From: Anastatus disparis
Lineage: Eukaryota > Arthropoda > Insecta > Hymenoptera > Eupelmidae
Assembly (NCBI GenBank): GCA_017163975.1
Contig: JAFFSR010000315.1
Coordinates: 124,001 to 188,000 of the forward strand
Direction: 5' to 3'
Length of the DNA: 64,000 bases
Part shown: one piece after another, positions 1-10,289 of the stretch
Position numbering within the stretch: the first letter of the stretch is position 1
Layout: each line of letters opens with the position of its first letter
Program-made: the position numbers and the translations under genes
The notes under the pieces: generated by a model
What the model was told of the DNA's origin: nothing
What the model saw: the letters and a program-made list of their open reading frames with translations, nothing else
Databases searched by the model: none

Positions 1-1
1 G

Positions 2-360
2 ATTGGTAAGAGTTTAGAAGATCTTTGTTTACATTATGATGTGACAGTTGAAAATACTGTGAGTGATAGTGTTCAAATTCTTTATGGTGTAGATTCTATG
101 TATCTAACGTATATGGAAGACAAAGACTCTCTTGTTGATTATAAAAAAGTTCTTGATGATATTAAATCTATAGCAACCTTCAGAAAAGAAAATCCGTTGA
201 ATGGCCCTAGTGTTATAAAAATAACCTCTGAACTTTTAATGTTAGAGGAATATTCTTGTGTAAGTGAAGAATTCAAGCGAGAATCAGCCTAATTTTTAAA
301 AACAGTTGCAATTATAATTGCTAGGATTAGACAGCATATAAAACCAGATGCCGCAGTTTA
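2..360 (+). pseudogene. RNA polymerase III largest subunit (POLR3A/RPC1)-like fragment
   Basis: The frame opens at base 2, continues from outside the window, and stops at a TAA at about 290. It reads SLEDLCLHYDVTVENTV, then a degraded YGxDxxx..YMExKD..VDYKKVLDDIK. This matches the RPC1 stretch around the conserved KSLEDLC..YDLTVR and YGGDGLDP..MEGKDEP..FKRVLD segments, which in the intact enzyme lie in the C-terminal half of the catalytic subunit. The GDGLDP core is altered here (GVDSMYLT). After the TAA the frame resumes with FLKTVAIIIARIR, which could be the next RPC1 stretch, and ends at CAG followed by GTATAT, a plausible splice donor. The stop and the lost residues argue for a pseudogene. 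A rapidly diverging exon with a different boundary is possible. The family assignment rests on recognised motifs, not on a search. Confidence 0.6.
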
Positions 361-780
361 CAGGTATATTGTAAGTTTAACTGTGTCATAACTTATTCAA
401 TTTATTCATACAAAAATTGAGAGTTTTATCTTCTCTTTCTCTTTCTTTCATCTTCAATTAATTTTTTCTCTTTCTTCGTCTCGAGGTTTTCCTATGGACA
501 GAAGAGATTGAGAGAGGATTAATATAATTGGTCTTTGTAAGTGTGTAAGTGTTCAGTGCGCTGAAACGCAAAAGAAATTTTCTAAAAAGTAAAATGTTTT
601 GAGGAAATTTAATTTTCCCAAGTAGGAGTGTGTTTCATGTGATTCATAGGTATTGTGTATGTTTATTGTGGTTAGTGTATTGTTTTGGCTTTTTCCTCTT
701 TTTTTTGAAGATTGAAGTGTAGTTTTTTTTTTGTTAGTAATAATTTTTTTCTTTTTTTTTATTATTTACCTGGAACTTGT
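300..780. other. AT-rich spacer without recognised features
   Basis: Pyrimidine-rich runs (CTCTTTCTCTTTC near 430-475, poly-T near 720-770). No ORF, repeat unit or RNA-like fold was recognised. Confidence 0.5.
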
Positions 781-781
781 T

Positions 782-1391
782 CTAATCTTTTTCAAATTGG
801 TTTATTGAAAATTCGATGAAGTTGTCATAGAATAAGTAGTACCTATCATTTGTTTCTTCTTGAAGTTTCATTTTTTTTGCTTCCACTGCTGCTTCTCTTT
901 TTTTGTATGCATCTATAAAATTTTTTATGAATTGGATGGCTTTCTTTTTTGCTTTCTGTTCAGCCTCGTATTCAGGTCCTGATAAAGTGGTTTGTGATTC
1001 TCGGTTGTTGATTATTATGGCAGGTGGTTCGGAGCAAGGATTTAAGCCTAATTTTCTGTCAACCTCGGTGTCGTTGGCTTTACCTGGTGGTGGTCTTACT
1101 TTTATTTTTCTTCTTTTGAAGTTACCTAAGGGGACTAGGATTTTTTCTCTCTTGGTTTTCGATGTTCCTGGCATCTGTGTCGATGATGTTGACTTGTTTA
1201 GATCACTGTGTGCTGGTCGCCACCCCCATAATGATTTCTTCTACTTCTTTAAATTTTTCAGGTTTCTTGGGTTTTATGACTTTATAGTGGTTCCATACCT
1301 CATCTGCCATAACCACCACCCTATTCTTATCCACCTCCAGCATCTCTTTAAAAATGATCTTGAGGTATTTACTCATTTTCCTTTTTTTCAA
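782..1391 (-). pseudogene. Unknown charged protein ORF, split by one frameshift
   Basis: Two adjoining minus-strand frames form one protein-like reading if a single-base shift is allowed in the G-rich run near 1225. The upstream piece (62 codons, start at 1391) begins MKKRKMSKYLKIIFKEM and contains ADEVWNHYKVIKPKKPEKF. The downstream piece (about 145 codons) contains an S/T-rich linker, a basic stretch (KRRKIKVRPPPGK), and a charged helix-forming C-terminus ending FSINQFEKD, with a TAG just beyond. The antisense frame over the same bases is also open but has poor composition. I do not recognise the family. The lysine-rich ends suggest a nucleic-acid-binding or structural protein, but that is only composition. 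It could be a transposon accessory gene or a host remnant. Confidence 0.35.
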
Positions 1392-1663
1392 ATATTTAAA
1401 TTAATATTATCGTAATGATTACAATTAAAAAAGGATAAAGCACGTAAAACAATTTTACTTTCTGTGTAGAATACTGCAAGCTCAATTATGTATTTATAGT
1501 TATTTAAGCTTATTTTACTATTTACACTTTTTATACTTTTTCTTTTGATTAAATATGACTTATTTATACAACTATCAATTTATTAATTTTTATGTTGATG
1601 CTTTGGAAGAGAAATTTTACAACGATTATTCTAATAACATCGGCACACAAAAAAAAGTGGTCT

Positions 1664-1870
1664 GACATCGGAACCAGACCACAATACCTGTACGTTTTTT
1701 GGGTCGCTGAACTTGAATCCGGGGTCGGTTTGACCTCATCACGTCAGGGTCAAGGTCAGTTCAAGGTCAAATCGAGAAGAAACGGTTTATTCTGAGAAAA
1801 ATGCCATACCTATATGTCTTTCGGGTCGCTGAATCCGAATCCGAGGTCGGTTTGACCTCATCGCCGACAG
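1664..1870 (+). repeat. 122-bp subterminal units, left arm (two copies)
   Basis: Two units separated by about 122 bp, each carrying GGTCGCTGAA, GAGGTCGGTTTGACCTCATC-type sequence and, in the complete unit, GGGTCAAGGTCAGTTCAAGG. They are the inverse of the units at 5036-5461. Confidence 0.75.
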
Positions 1871-1972
1871 TTTTGCCACAATTCATATAAAATATTAAAA
1901 ATACTGGAACAGTTTTTTCGTCATTATTAGGTCATATTTGCATGTATTTTGACGTGGTATTTTGGTTACTTT

Positions 1973-4040
1973 TTATCTTTCTTGTAGTTTTATGAGACTC
2001 AAGTCTCTTCTAATCGAAGCGCTGGATATTGCAGTTAAGAAAACTGCTTGATCCTTCTTTCGTTTGTAACGTTCTCTTTTGTTTCCAAAGGATCTATGTA
2101 GTGGATTTCTAATCCTTTTTGAATTACTGTTATTTTCAGTGTCTCTTTTCAGTAGCCAACAGTAATCTGCCATCATATTTACGTCCCATTTTCCTTGCCA
2201 ACGCTGTTCGACTTCTTTCAGATCTTGATGGAAACGCTCACCTTGCTCTTCGCTGTAATCGCCTGAATTCTCTGGAAAATAGCTAACATGAGAATCTAGG
2301 AAATGGAGTTTAAGATTCATTAAATATCCCAAACGCTGAAAGTTACTTACCATATTTGCTACGATGGCTTCAAAGTCAGCACTTTTCTCATTTCCCAGAA
2401 GTTTCGAGCAACATTTCGAAAACTAAGCCATGCAGCATTTTTCTTAATCGTTCATTGTATTTATGAAATGTTCATCGTAAAATAGTTTTCTGATCTGAGG
2501 TTCATTGAATATCCCTTCTTTCAACTTAGCTTCAGTCAATTGAGGAAATTGATTTGTCAGGTATTGAAAACATTGTCCTTTCTTATCCAAAGCCTTCACA
2601 AATTGTTTCATTAACCCGAGTTTTATATGGAGAGGCGGAAGTAATACTTTTGATGGATCAACTAAGGGCTGTTCTATTATATTGTGATTTCCTGGTTCGA
2701 GACCTGCTCTTGTTTGCCAAACCTTTTTTTCGTAATGATTCGCGCGATCTCTACTATTCCACAAACACAAGAAACATGAATACTTTGTAAATCCTGATTG
2801 TTGACCTAGGAGGATCGTTATAATTTTCAAATCACCACAAATTTGCCACCTATGCTCATTATAACGAATTTTCTCTAATACATATTGGAGATTTTCGTAA
2901 CTTTCTTTTAACGGCGTCGAGTGTGCTATTGGCAGACTTGCGTAATCATTTTCATTGTGAAGCAGTACTGCCTTGAGACTCCGTTTTTAAGATTCTATAA
3001 ACAATCTCCATTCTTTAGGAACATAACAATCCTGCTTCATTTCATTCATCAAACCGCGAACATCCGTACAATATACCAAATTGATCTCTTCATCTTTGTA
3101 TAAGTATTTGCGGAATGTCTCCTCTCGATTCCTGTAGAAAGTTGACTTCGTTTTCTGTTCTAGCATTCCACGGCTTTTTAGCTCCGCAGCCATATACTCA
3201 GAAACATCTTTGGGTAGACACATGTTTCTGATAAAATCGTTCAAACTGTCGTTAATTAAATAGTTTTACCAGTTTATTTTTTGTCCCTTTTGGAATATAT
3301 TCCTCATCTTCATCTCCTTGTTCCCAGCTGTCTTCAGGTTCTTCTTCACTAACTACAATTTTTTCTATATCTGTTGCTTTAATACTCGTTGAAGCTTCAT
3401 TCATTGAAGTGCTGGTATCCATATTTTCAATATTGGACTCCCAAATATTTGCTGGTACAACAGAAAACACTATTGAGTAACATATTTTTGATTTTGTCTT
3501 CGCATTTAATCCCTCAACCGCTGTATTGTAAAAGTAGCAGTCTTCTTGTGATTCAGGAATAGACCATATTACTGGTGAGCTGTACTTTAAAACTTTATTG
3601 TTTTTCTTTTCATTCCATCGTCTCAGCATGTTGTAACAAGAGCAGCATATACTATCTGGAGCAAACGTATCATCTTGACTGGAAAGTACACTCTTATAAC
3701 ATTTACGATGTATACTTCTACATTTATTAGTCATTTTACTGCGCAATTTGCTTACTTTATATCTACCGCAAACAAAGCAGAACATATTTCTGTCGTGACA
3801 AGAGTCATGGTTGGTTGAGCCATGAGTTCTTCTTGTAGCCTCATACTCCTTATCAGCCAATTCGCCAACCAATAAGAAGCTGCGGTCGCTTGATGACGAT
3901 GCCTGCGGGCCCGCTTTCTCACCCAGATCAGCCGCCGATACTGGGGTTTCGATCCCCTGCATCGTAATAGGTAAACTACCCGTGCCTGCCATGACGGCAA
4001 GAAAGCCGTGATCCAGGGACTTAGCCGAATAACGTTGCAA
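1973..4040 (-). pseudogene. Broken multicopy arthropod ORF with 'EQGERFHQD' motif
   Basis: Four minus-strand pieces, in order 4040-3252, 3244-2987, 2830-2444 and 2353-1973, make one roughly 700-residue reading broken by frameshifts and stops. The first has a Cys-rich segment (CFVCGRYKVSKL, then CRSIHRKCY and CCSCYNML) that looks zinc-binding. The second has MCLPKDVSEYMAAELKSR and NEMKQDCYVPKEWRLFIES. The third has FTKYSCFLCLW, DPSKVLLPPLHIKLGLMKQF and EGIFNEPQIRKLF. The fourth has LHFLDSHVSYFPE, EEQGERFHQDL and DYCWLLKRD. I recognise this motif order from a large uncharacterised family repeated many times in insect and other invertebrate genomes. Its function is not known to me. The repeat-like copy number and its position inside an inverted-repeat element suggest it is transposon-borne. 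Confidence 0.7.
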
Positions 4041-4090
4041 TTCCGTTGCCCGCCGTCACCGCGTGGAGGTGCCCTAGATGCAGACAGATG
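3890..4090. other. GC-rich island inside the palindromic element
   Basis: Far richer in G+C than its surroundings (for example GCCTGCGGGCCCGC and CGCCGTCACCGCGTGGAGG). It supplies the first ~65 codons of the 4040-3252 reading frame, with composition unlike the rest of that ORF. It contains GGGGTTTCGATCCCC, a short hairpin resembling a tRNA T-arm, but no matching A box. It may be a separate insertion fused to the ORF. Confidence 0.4.
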
Positions 4091-4312
4091 GGGACATTCA
4101 AGCGAACGAGAACATCAAAACAAAAAAGAACGTTACACTAAGAAAATAACATGGTGGATTCAACCACGCATCTCTTAATACAACTAACTTATGTTTGTTT
4201 CAATTCATCTACCCAGCTATCCATTCGACAGAATGTTGTCTGTTAAATACAGTAACAAAAGTGCTAAAAAAAAGTGCTAATAAGCTCAGTGCTAGTGCTA
4301 AGTGCTAAGTGC

Positions 4313-4945
4313 TAATTTGTGAAAGCTTTGAATAAGGAAGGACAATGTTTTCAATAGCTGACAAATCAATTTCCTCAATTGACTGAAGCTAAGTTGAAAG
4401 ACGGGATATTCAATGGACCTCAGATCAGAAAACTATTTTACGATGAACATTTCATAAATACAATAAACGATTTAGAAAAAAGCTGCATGGCTTAGTTTTC
4501 GAAATGTTGCTCGAAACTTCTGGGAAATGAGAAAAGTGCTGACTTTGAAGCCATCGTAGCAAATATGGTAAGTAACTTTCAGCGTTTGGGATGTTTAATG
4601 AATCTTAAACTCCATTTCCTAGATTCTCATGTAAGCTATTTTCCAGAGAATTCAGGCGATTACAGCGAAGAGCAAGGTGAGCGTTTCCATCAAGATCTGA
4701 AAGAAGTCGAACAGCGTTGACAAGGAAAATGGGACGTAAATATGATGGCAGACTACTGTTGGCTACTGAAAAGAGACACTGAAGATAACAGTAATTCGAA
4801 AAGGATTAGAAATCCGCTAAATAAATCCTTTGAAAACAAAAGAGAACGTTACAAGCGAAAGAAAAATTAAGCAGTTTTCTCAACTGCAATATCCAGTGCT
4901 TCGATTAGAAGAGACTTGAGTCTCATAAAACTACAAGAAAGATAA
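4313..4945 (+). pseudogene. Inverted partial copy of the EQGERFHQD ORF
   Basis: Plus-strand copy of the C-terminal third of the minus-strand ORF at 1973-2610. It includes the EGIFNxPQIRKLFYDEHFINTxND segment, the SEEQGERFHQDLKEVEQR region with a TGA in place of the Trp codon, and the DYCWLLKRDTE region. Identity to the other arm is high, with scattered substitutions and stops. It forms the inner part of the right inverted arm, so it arose by inverse duplication and not by an independent insertion. Confidence 0.75.
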
Positions 4946-5035
4946 AAAGTAACCAAAATACCACGTCAAAATACATGCAAATGTGACCTAATAATGACGA
5001 AAAAACTGTTCCAGTATTTTTAATATTTTATATGA

Positions 5036-5461
5036 GTTGTGGCAAAACTGTCGGCGATGAGGTCAAACCGACCTCGGATTCGGATTCAGCGACCCGAAAA
5101 ACATAAAGGTGTGGCATTTTTCTCGGCATAAACCGTTTCTTCTCAATTTAACCTTAAACTGACCTTGACCCTGTCGTGATGGGGTCAAACCGACCCCGGA
5201 TTCGAATTCAGCGACCCAAAAAACATAAAGGTATGGCATTTTTCTCGGCATAAAACGTTTCTTCTCGATTCGACCTTGAACTGACCTTGACCCTGACGTG
5301 ATGGGGTCAAACCGACCTCGGATTCGGATTCAGCGACCTGAAAAACATAAAGGTATGGCATTTTTCTCGGCATAAACCGTTTTTTCTCGATTTGACCTTG
5401 AACTGACCTTGACCCTGACGTGATGGGGTCAAACCGACCCCGGATTTGAATTCAGCGACTC
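5036..5461 (-). repeat. 122-bp subterminal units, right arm (about four copies)
   Basis: GGTCAAACCGACC recurs at 5061, 5183, 5305 and 5427, a constant 122-bp period. Each complete unit contains CTGACCTTGACCCTG and a TTTTTCTCGGCATAAA box. Minus-strand ORFs of about 62 codons here (5063-5373) are made of the repeat and are not genes. Confidence 0.8.
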
Positions 5462-5658
5462 GAAAAACATGCAGGTGGTCTGATTCCGATGTCAGACCAC
5501 TTTTTTTTTGTGTGCCGGTATAATTGAATTCTTAAGATATAATTAATTCAAAAGCTGACTTTGAACAGATACTGTTCTCTAAATTTTATTTGAAGCTTAC
5601 TTTGGTATTTCATTGTGTGTGTCGTAGGTGGAGCTCTTCTGTTTACTTTTCTTAGAAT

Positions 5659-6901
5659 TTATTGCTTCTTCTTATAAGGTTTTAGATCATTTACGTGAAA
5701 TTGACCTTTTGTTGTGTTATTCTTAGTATCAAGCAATATGTATGTGGTATCACCTATTCGACTCTTGATTACACGGGCCTTCGTACAAAGAGAAGAATTT
5801 AGATATCTCTTTATTTTCCATACTAGACAATTTATTCGATTTTAACAAAACTTGATCATTTATTTGAAATTTTATAAATCGATGTTCGTATTTTTCATTA
5901 AACTTATTTGCTTTTTTTTTCTCTTTTTTTCATTATTTTTTCTTTTGCTAAAAAGATTTTTTCTGCGTGAGAGATATTTCTCATTGGTGCTTTGTTTTTT
6001 ATATATTTTTTCTATTTTCTTTCTGGTTTGATGTTTAGATGCAGTTCTTTTGGTGTATATTCTGTTGTACTATGATACGGTTCATTGATTATTTCTTCAA
6101 TTAGTGGAATGTATTTTACCCATTCAGCATGGTTTTCATTGCTGAACGTTTCAAAAAACTTCCTAACTCTCTATTGACTCTTCCAACGATGTTGCTTTGT
6201 GGGTGTCTAATAGAGGAAAAAGCTGTTCTTATGTCATTATCTTCTAGTTTTTTAAGATAGTGTTTGGCAATAAACTGTGAACAATGATCACATAGTATGG
6301 TTTTTGGTTTTCCATACTTAGGGATGTAATCATCGAAGATTTTCATGGTAACTATTTTGGCATTTGCTTTTCTTACTAGATATAACACGACATATTTACT
6401 AAATGCATCAATGGTTACCAGAATATGTTTCATACCTGCTGTTGAAGAAGGTAATGGACCAAAGAAGTCGACAGATAAGAGTTCATTTAGCCTTTTTGGT
6501 ACTATATATTCCATTGGAGCCATGCATGATTCGCTGCAAATTTTATTTCTTTGACATGAGTCACAAGTTGAAATCAGCTTGTGAATAACATGTCTTGCAT
6601 TATTGATGTAAAAGTCTTATTCCATCATTTTTTTAAATTTGTTTGGACCTATATGTCTATAGTTTTCATGTATTTCTATCATAAAGTCTTGCATGATTGA
6701 AGTTGGCAACATAATTTTATAATTGTTTAAATGATTTCTTTTATAGACTTTTTCGTTCATGATTTTGTAGGGAAAATTTATATTTTCTTTGATTTCTGTT
6801 GTCTTTATTTTTTCTTTTATATTTTTTATTTTTTCATCTGCATGCTGCAATTCTTTCATATTTTTTAGATTTTTTATTGTCTCTCTACTTAACCCTTTCA
6901 A
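5659..6901 (-). pseudogene. Ty3/gypsy integrase (broken)
   Basis: Minus-strand integrase of the element at 5.6-10.3 kb. The N-terminal zinc-binding part is visible as HENYRHIGPNKFKKMME, then after a frameshift CDSCQRNKICSES. The catalytic core follows (6523-6116): LLSVDFFGPLP with the first Asp, KTILCDHCSQF with the second (canonical DNG or DRG is DHC here), and SSIRHPQSN..VNREL with the Glu. The C-terminal domain runs to a TAA at 5659-5661 and ends GQFHVNDLKPYKKK. Several frameshifts and stops make it non-functional. The downstream LTR that should follow is missing; the palindromic element ends about 140 bp beyond this stop. Confidence 0.8.
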
Positions 6902-7045
6902 CTTCAGAGCAGCTATTAATAGTTCTGAGGGTTGTATTCGAGAATTAGAGTAAAAATTTGGGTACCTTGTTAAAAGATCAGGTACTACATTCTCTTTTCC
7001 TTTGACATATTCAATTTCTATGTCTAAATCTTGTATTGCTAGAAT

Positions 7046-7680
7046 CTATCTGGTAATTCTTTGGCTTGTAAAGCGATTTTTAAAAAGAAAAGCGAGGGCC
7101 TGGCGATCTGTTTTCATGTAGATCTTAGCATCTTTGATGTAGGTGTCTAGTTTTATTAAGTTCCACACAATAGCTAATAATTCTTTCGCAGTAGTAAAGA
7201 AAGTAATTTCGTTGACTTTTAGTGTGCGGCTTATGAAAGTGATTATAATTTCTTCATCATTCACATTCAGTTAAGATAGAACTGCGCCTATGGCTAGTTC
7301 GCTTGCGTCAGTTCTTAGATAGTAAGGTTTTCTTGGATCAGGATACGTTAGAATAATGTTTTTTATGAACAAATTTTTTATATCTTCAAATGCTTTTTGT
7401 TTGTTGCTCCTCCACTTCCATTTTACTTTATTTTCAGTCTTATTGAACCATTTTTCTTCATTACTGGAACTATTGGGCTGATGTACGTGCTATTAGACTT
7501 TCTTATTATTTTTTGCGTCAACATTTTTCGTATTTTTTCCCTTACTTTGTCTCTGTTATTTAAAGATATTGGATATGGTTTTATGAAAAAGGGTTCGGTA
7601 TTCTTTACTTTCAATACATACTCGAATTCTTTGATTAGCCCTGGTTTCTTCGAAAATATTTCTCTGTATTTTTCGATCAA
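7046..7680 (-). pseudogene. Ty3/gypsy reverse transcriptase start fused to RNase H by deletion
   Basis: The minus-strand frame 7680-7423 is the beginning of a gypsy RT: EKYREIFSKKPGLIKEF, FFIKPYPISLNN and SPIVPVMKKNGSIRLK, the last being the fingers segment that normally precedes the D..AFH and YxDD palm motifs. The next recognisable residues (WKWRSNKQKAFEDIKNLF, then YLRTDASELAIGAVLS) belong to the RNase H region. About 150 residues with the catalytic palm are absent. The RNase H part continues in 7264-7046 (FFTTAKELLAIVWNL..TDRQAL). The product could not polymerise DNA. Confidence 0.8.
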
Positions 7681-7686
7681 TTCTTT

Positions 7687-8343
7687 TTATCTTTTTATAT
7701 TTTTTTCTTGTGCTTTGCACTTTTCGAGATTTTCTTTTATCTGTTTTTCATTTATTTCTTCTGAATTCTTGTTTCCTTCTAGAAAATCTAATTCAGTATT
7801 CTGAAGATAATGCTCGTGATTTGCTACCTCTGGGTGTGTATTATGTTCATTTATATGAAATTCTTTGTTATTCTCGAATTGATCTAAATACTCGCCTTCA
7901 TCGATTGTTTCAATCATATGTTGAGACGCTTCGTTTTCGTTGATACTTAGGCTGTTATAATTTAGACAAATTATGGTGCTATTTCCTTTGAAATTTATTG
8001 TTTCTTTAAGCACGTTTATTACAAAACCAAATTCCTTTTGCGCATCTATACCTAAAATGCACTCTCTTATGAGTCTAGGAATTACTACAAAAATTATGTC
8101 CTTTTTTATATCTTTTATATTAACTTTAATTAAGAGTTGCTTTTTCAATCTTGTCAATTTTTCACCAACTGCTTCTCTTACAATTTTTCCGACTATTGGG
8201 AGCGTTGGACATTTTTTAAATTTTGTTACGTTTGTATTATAAAATGTTTCGGAAATGCACGTGACTTGACTGCCCGTGTCTACTAATGTTTTTACCTTTA
8301 TGTCATTTAATTTAATGTCTATTTCTGGACATTGTATTATTTT
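7687..8343 (-). CDS. Ty3/gypsy aspartic protease region
   Basis: Open minus-strand frame after a TAA at about 8344. It begins QCPEIDIKLNDIKVKTLVDT with the active-site triad DTGSQVT about 20 residues in. The conserved hydrophobic-Gly element of retropepsins appears as ECILGIDAQKEFGFVI. A long acidic linker (about residues 120-215) leads toward the RT start at 7680. Homodimeric cleavage of Gag and Pol would be its role. The frame is open but has no obvious ATG near the protease, as expected if it is expressed as part of a Gag-Pro fusion. It is separated from the gag frame by stops. Confidence 0.7.
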   Translation of the reverse strand, partial: KIIQCPEIDIKLNDIKVKTLVDTGSQVTCISETFYNTNVTKFKKCPTLPIVGKIVREAVGEKLTRLKKQLLIKVNIKDIKKDIIFVVIPRLIRECILGIDAQKEFGFVINVLKETINFKGNSTIICLNYNSLSINENEASQHMIETIDEGEYLDQFENNKEFHINEHNTHPEVANHEHYLQNTELDFLEGNKNSEEINEKQIKENLEKCKAQEKNIKR

Positions 8344-8471
8344 TTAAGAGTATTTCATCTCAGTGTTCTTTTCATTGGTGAAAAATTCTCTTAGGCTGCT
8401 TATTACTTCTTTTGTTGCATCATGCTGAGATCTATTTGTCTCTTTATCCGAGTTGCATTGTGCAATACTTC

Positions 8472-10277
8472 TTAGTCTTCCTGTTGCTGTGATTTTGCCG
8501 TGCTTGGTTGGATCACTATTATCTGATCTCCGACAGATGTTTTTTCATTCTTTAACATTTCAGCCCTTTGTAGTACTGAGATGTCTTTTGTATTCTCTCT
8601 AGGCCACTTATGGTTTGTATTCCTATTTGGATTCTTATGTTCATGATAGTATCCTTTCTGCTCGTTGTTTCTATTATTTGACCATGAGCTGTTGTTTGTT
8701 TGCTTATTATAACTATCGTTGTTATATCTATTATTAGTTCTCGTTTCTGGATATTGAGCCTTGTTCTCATTTTGCCATTTTGGTTGTTTTTGGCTTCCTG
8801 AGTCCTTCATGGCTAATAAGCCCAAAAATTCGATAATCTCAATAATTTTTTGCGCTCTTACTGCAAATTTGATGTCCAAGTCATGATGACTAGACAGTTT
8901 TCGTATCAGTTCTTTTTCTGAGTACGATCCTATCATTTTTGCTTTGCTTATGAGATAGGTTATATACTTGACTCTTGATAGCTTTCCATTTGGGCTGTAT
9001 TTGCCTGATTCTATTTTCCTCTCAATTTCGTCTTGCATCACATCATTTATGAATCTCTCCTTGAATTTGGTTTTAAATTCATCAAATGAGGTTAGGCTTT
9101 CTTCAATAATATCCCACCATGTGACAGCATTTCTTTCTAGGGAATTTGATAAAGTATACAGCATTTCAGTCCCCTCAGACTGTGATCTTGAAGTATCTTT
9201 TGATATTTCTAAGATACTTCATGGGAGACTATGATTCTTCAGCCTTAAACTTTGATGGTGTTATTTTTTATTTTCTGGGGTCCCAGAGCTTATGTTTGCT
9301 GTTGTGTCCTTCCATTTATTTTTAAATGTGAGAGGTTCATTTGTAGGAGATAGAGATCTATTTCTCGTTAAACTCCTTGATGTTTTGAGCTCTAAAACAT
9401 TTTTGAAAATTTTCAACTCTGTTTTCTAGAGCCTTAAGCCCTCTATTTTCCAACGATAGGTTTTTCAAATCTTTTGAGTGATCAGTTAAAACCATGTCTA
9501 TCTGATCTACATCTCTTTTATTTTTAAAGCACATTTCTTGCAATTCATCGTTTTTTATCGTAGGAAATTCAATCTCTCGAGATTTCTTTTGTAGTTCTTT
9601 CTCGAGATTTGATACTTGCTGCTTAGCTTGAGAGATTTGAGGGATGTACATCTCTTCTGCTTCTAGTTGCTCAGAAATCAAGTTTAGAATCTGATTTCTG
9701 ATACCATCGAAGATTCTGCTCGCTAATCTTTCCTCAGCTTCAACGATTACATTTCTTATTAAGCCAGTTATTTCCTCAATCTTTTTTTCTGCAGTCTCTA
9801 TGTCACTCGAGAGGCTGTAACATTTTCAATGAGCGCTTTTACTTGCTCTAAATGTTCAATTCTCTTTTCATCTTGGTTTTTCTCAAAACCGTTCATTTTT
9901 GTTTTCAGAACCTCATAGTTTGTGATGTTTACTTGCATCACTGGCTTAAGTTCATCAAGCTCTGATTTTGTTCTGTTGAAATTTTCAGTTAGAAGATTTA
10001 TTTTGTTAGTATTTTCCTTGACTGCATTTGAACTTGAGATTTCTATTTTTCTTGACTCTTCCTCTCTATTTTTATTTTCAGCATTATAGCTGTCTAGTTG
10101 TTCCTCCAAGGTTTTCAACCTAGCCTCGTTTGCATCCATATATTGCAGTATTTGCTGGAGATTTTCTTGGATACTTTGCTCCCAAGCAGTTCGATTATGA
10201 TCGTCCATCAGTATCTGATTGAACGATTTCTTCAAGTCATCCTGCTTTTCTTTGATTGTTCTTTTCTTTGGAGGCAT
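8472..10277 (-). pseudogene. Ty3/gypsy gag with long coiled-coil N-terminus (broken)
   Basis: The start at 10277 (MPPKKRTIKEKQDDL) has a basic beginning. The first frame (to 9798) is almost entirely coiled coil with heptad-like Leu/Ile and charged residues. A single frameshift near 9800 leads into a continuing coiled coil (to 9358). After stops, the capsid-like domain appears at 9164-8472: ERNAVTWWDIIEE, SFDEFKTKFKERF and KLSRVKYITYLI fit the retrotransposon gag family. An Asn/Gln-rich tail follows, with no CCHC knuckle. At least one frameshift and several stops separate the parts, so this copy cannot make full-length Gag. Confidence 0.7.
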
Positions 10278-10289
10278 TTTTATGTGTAA

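Larger units (their letters stand above)
1641..5517. mobile_element. Palindromic DNA element with ~0.95-1.2 kb inverted arms
   Basis: Both ends read CGGCACACAAAAAAAAGTGG inward, followed by TCTGACATCGGAA and CAGACCAC, so the outermost tip can itself fold (GTGGTCTG with CAGACCAC). Behind the tips lie 122-bp tandem units: two on the left, about four on the right. Next comes the same gene segment in opposite orientations (about 1960-2610 and 4313-4945), leaving a single-copy centre of about 1.7 kb. This is the layout of a foldback-type element or of a DNA transposon whose end was duplicated in inverse orientation. Flanks ATAACAT and GTATAAT give no clear target duplication. No recognised transposase motif was found, so the superfamily is open. 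Confidence 0.7.

Noticed and set aside
903..1415. 170-codon plus-strand ORF opposite the unknown minus-strand ORF
   Set aside because: Phe/Leu-rich antisense shadow of a lysine-rich frame; no motif.
5063..5373. Overlapping ~62-codon minus-strand ORFs of near-identical sequence
   Set aside because: They arise from the 122-bp tandem units and have no independent coding signal.
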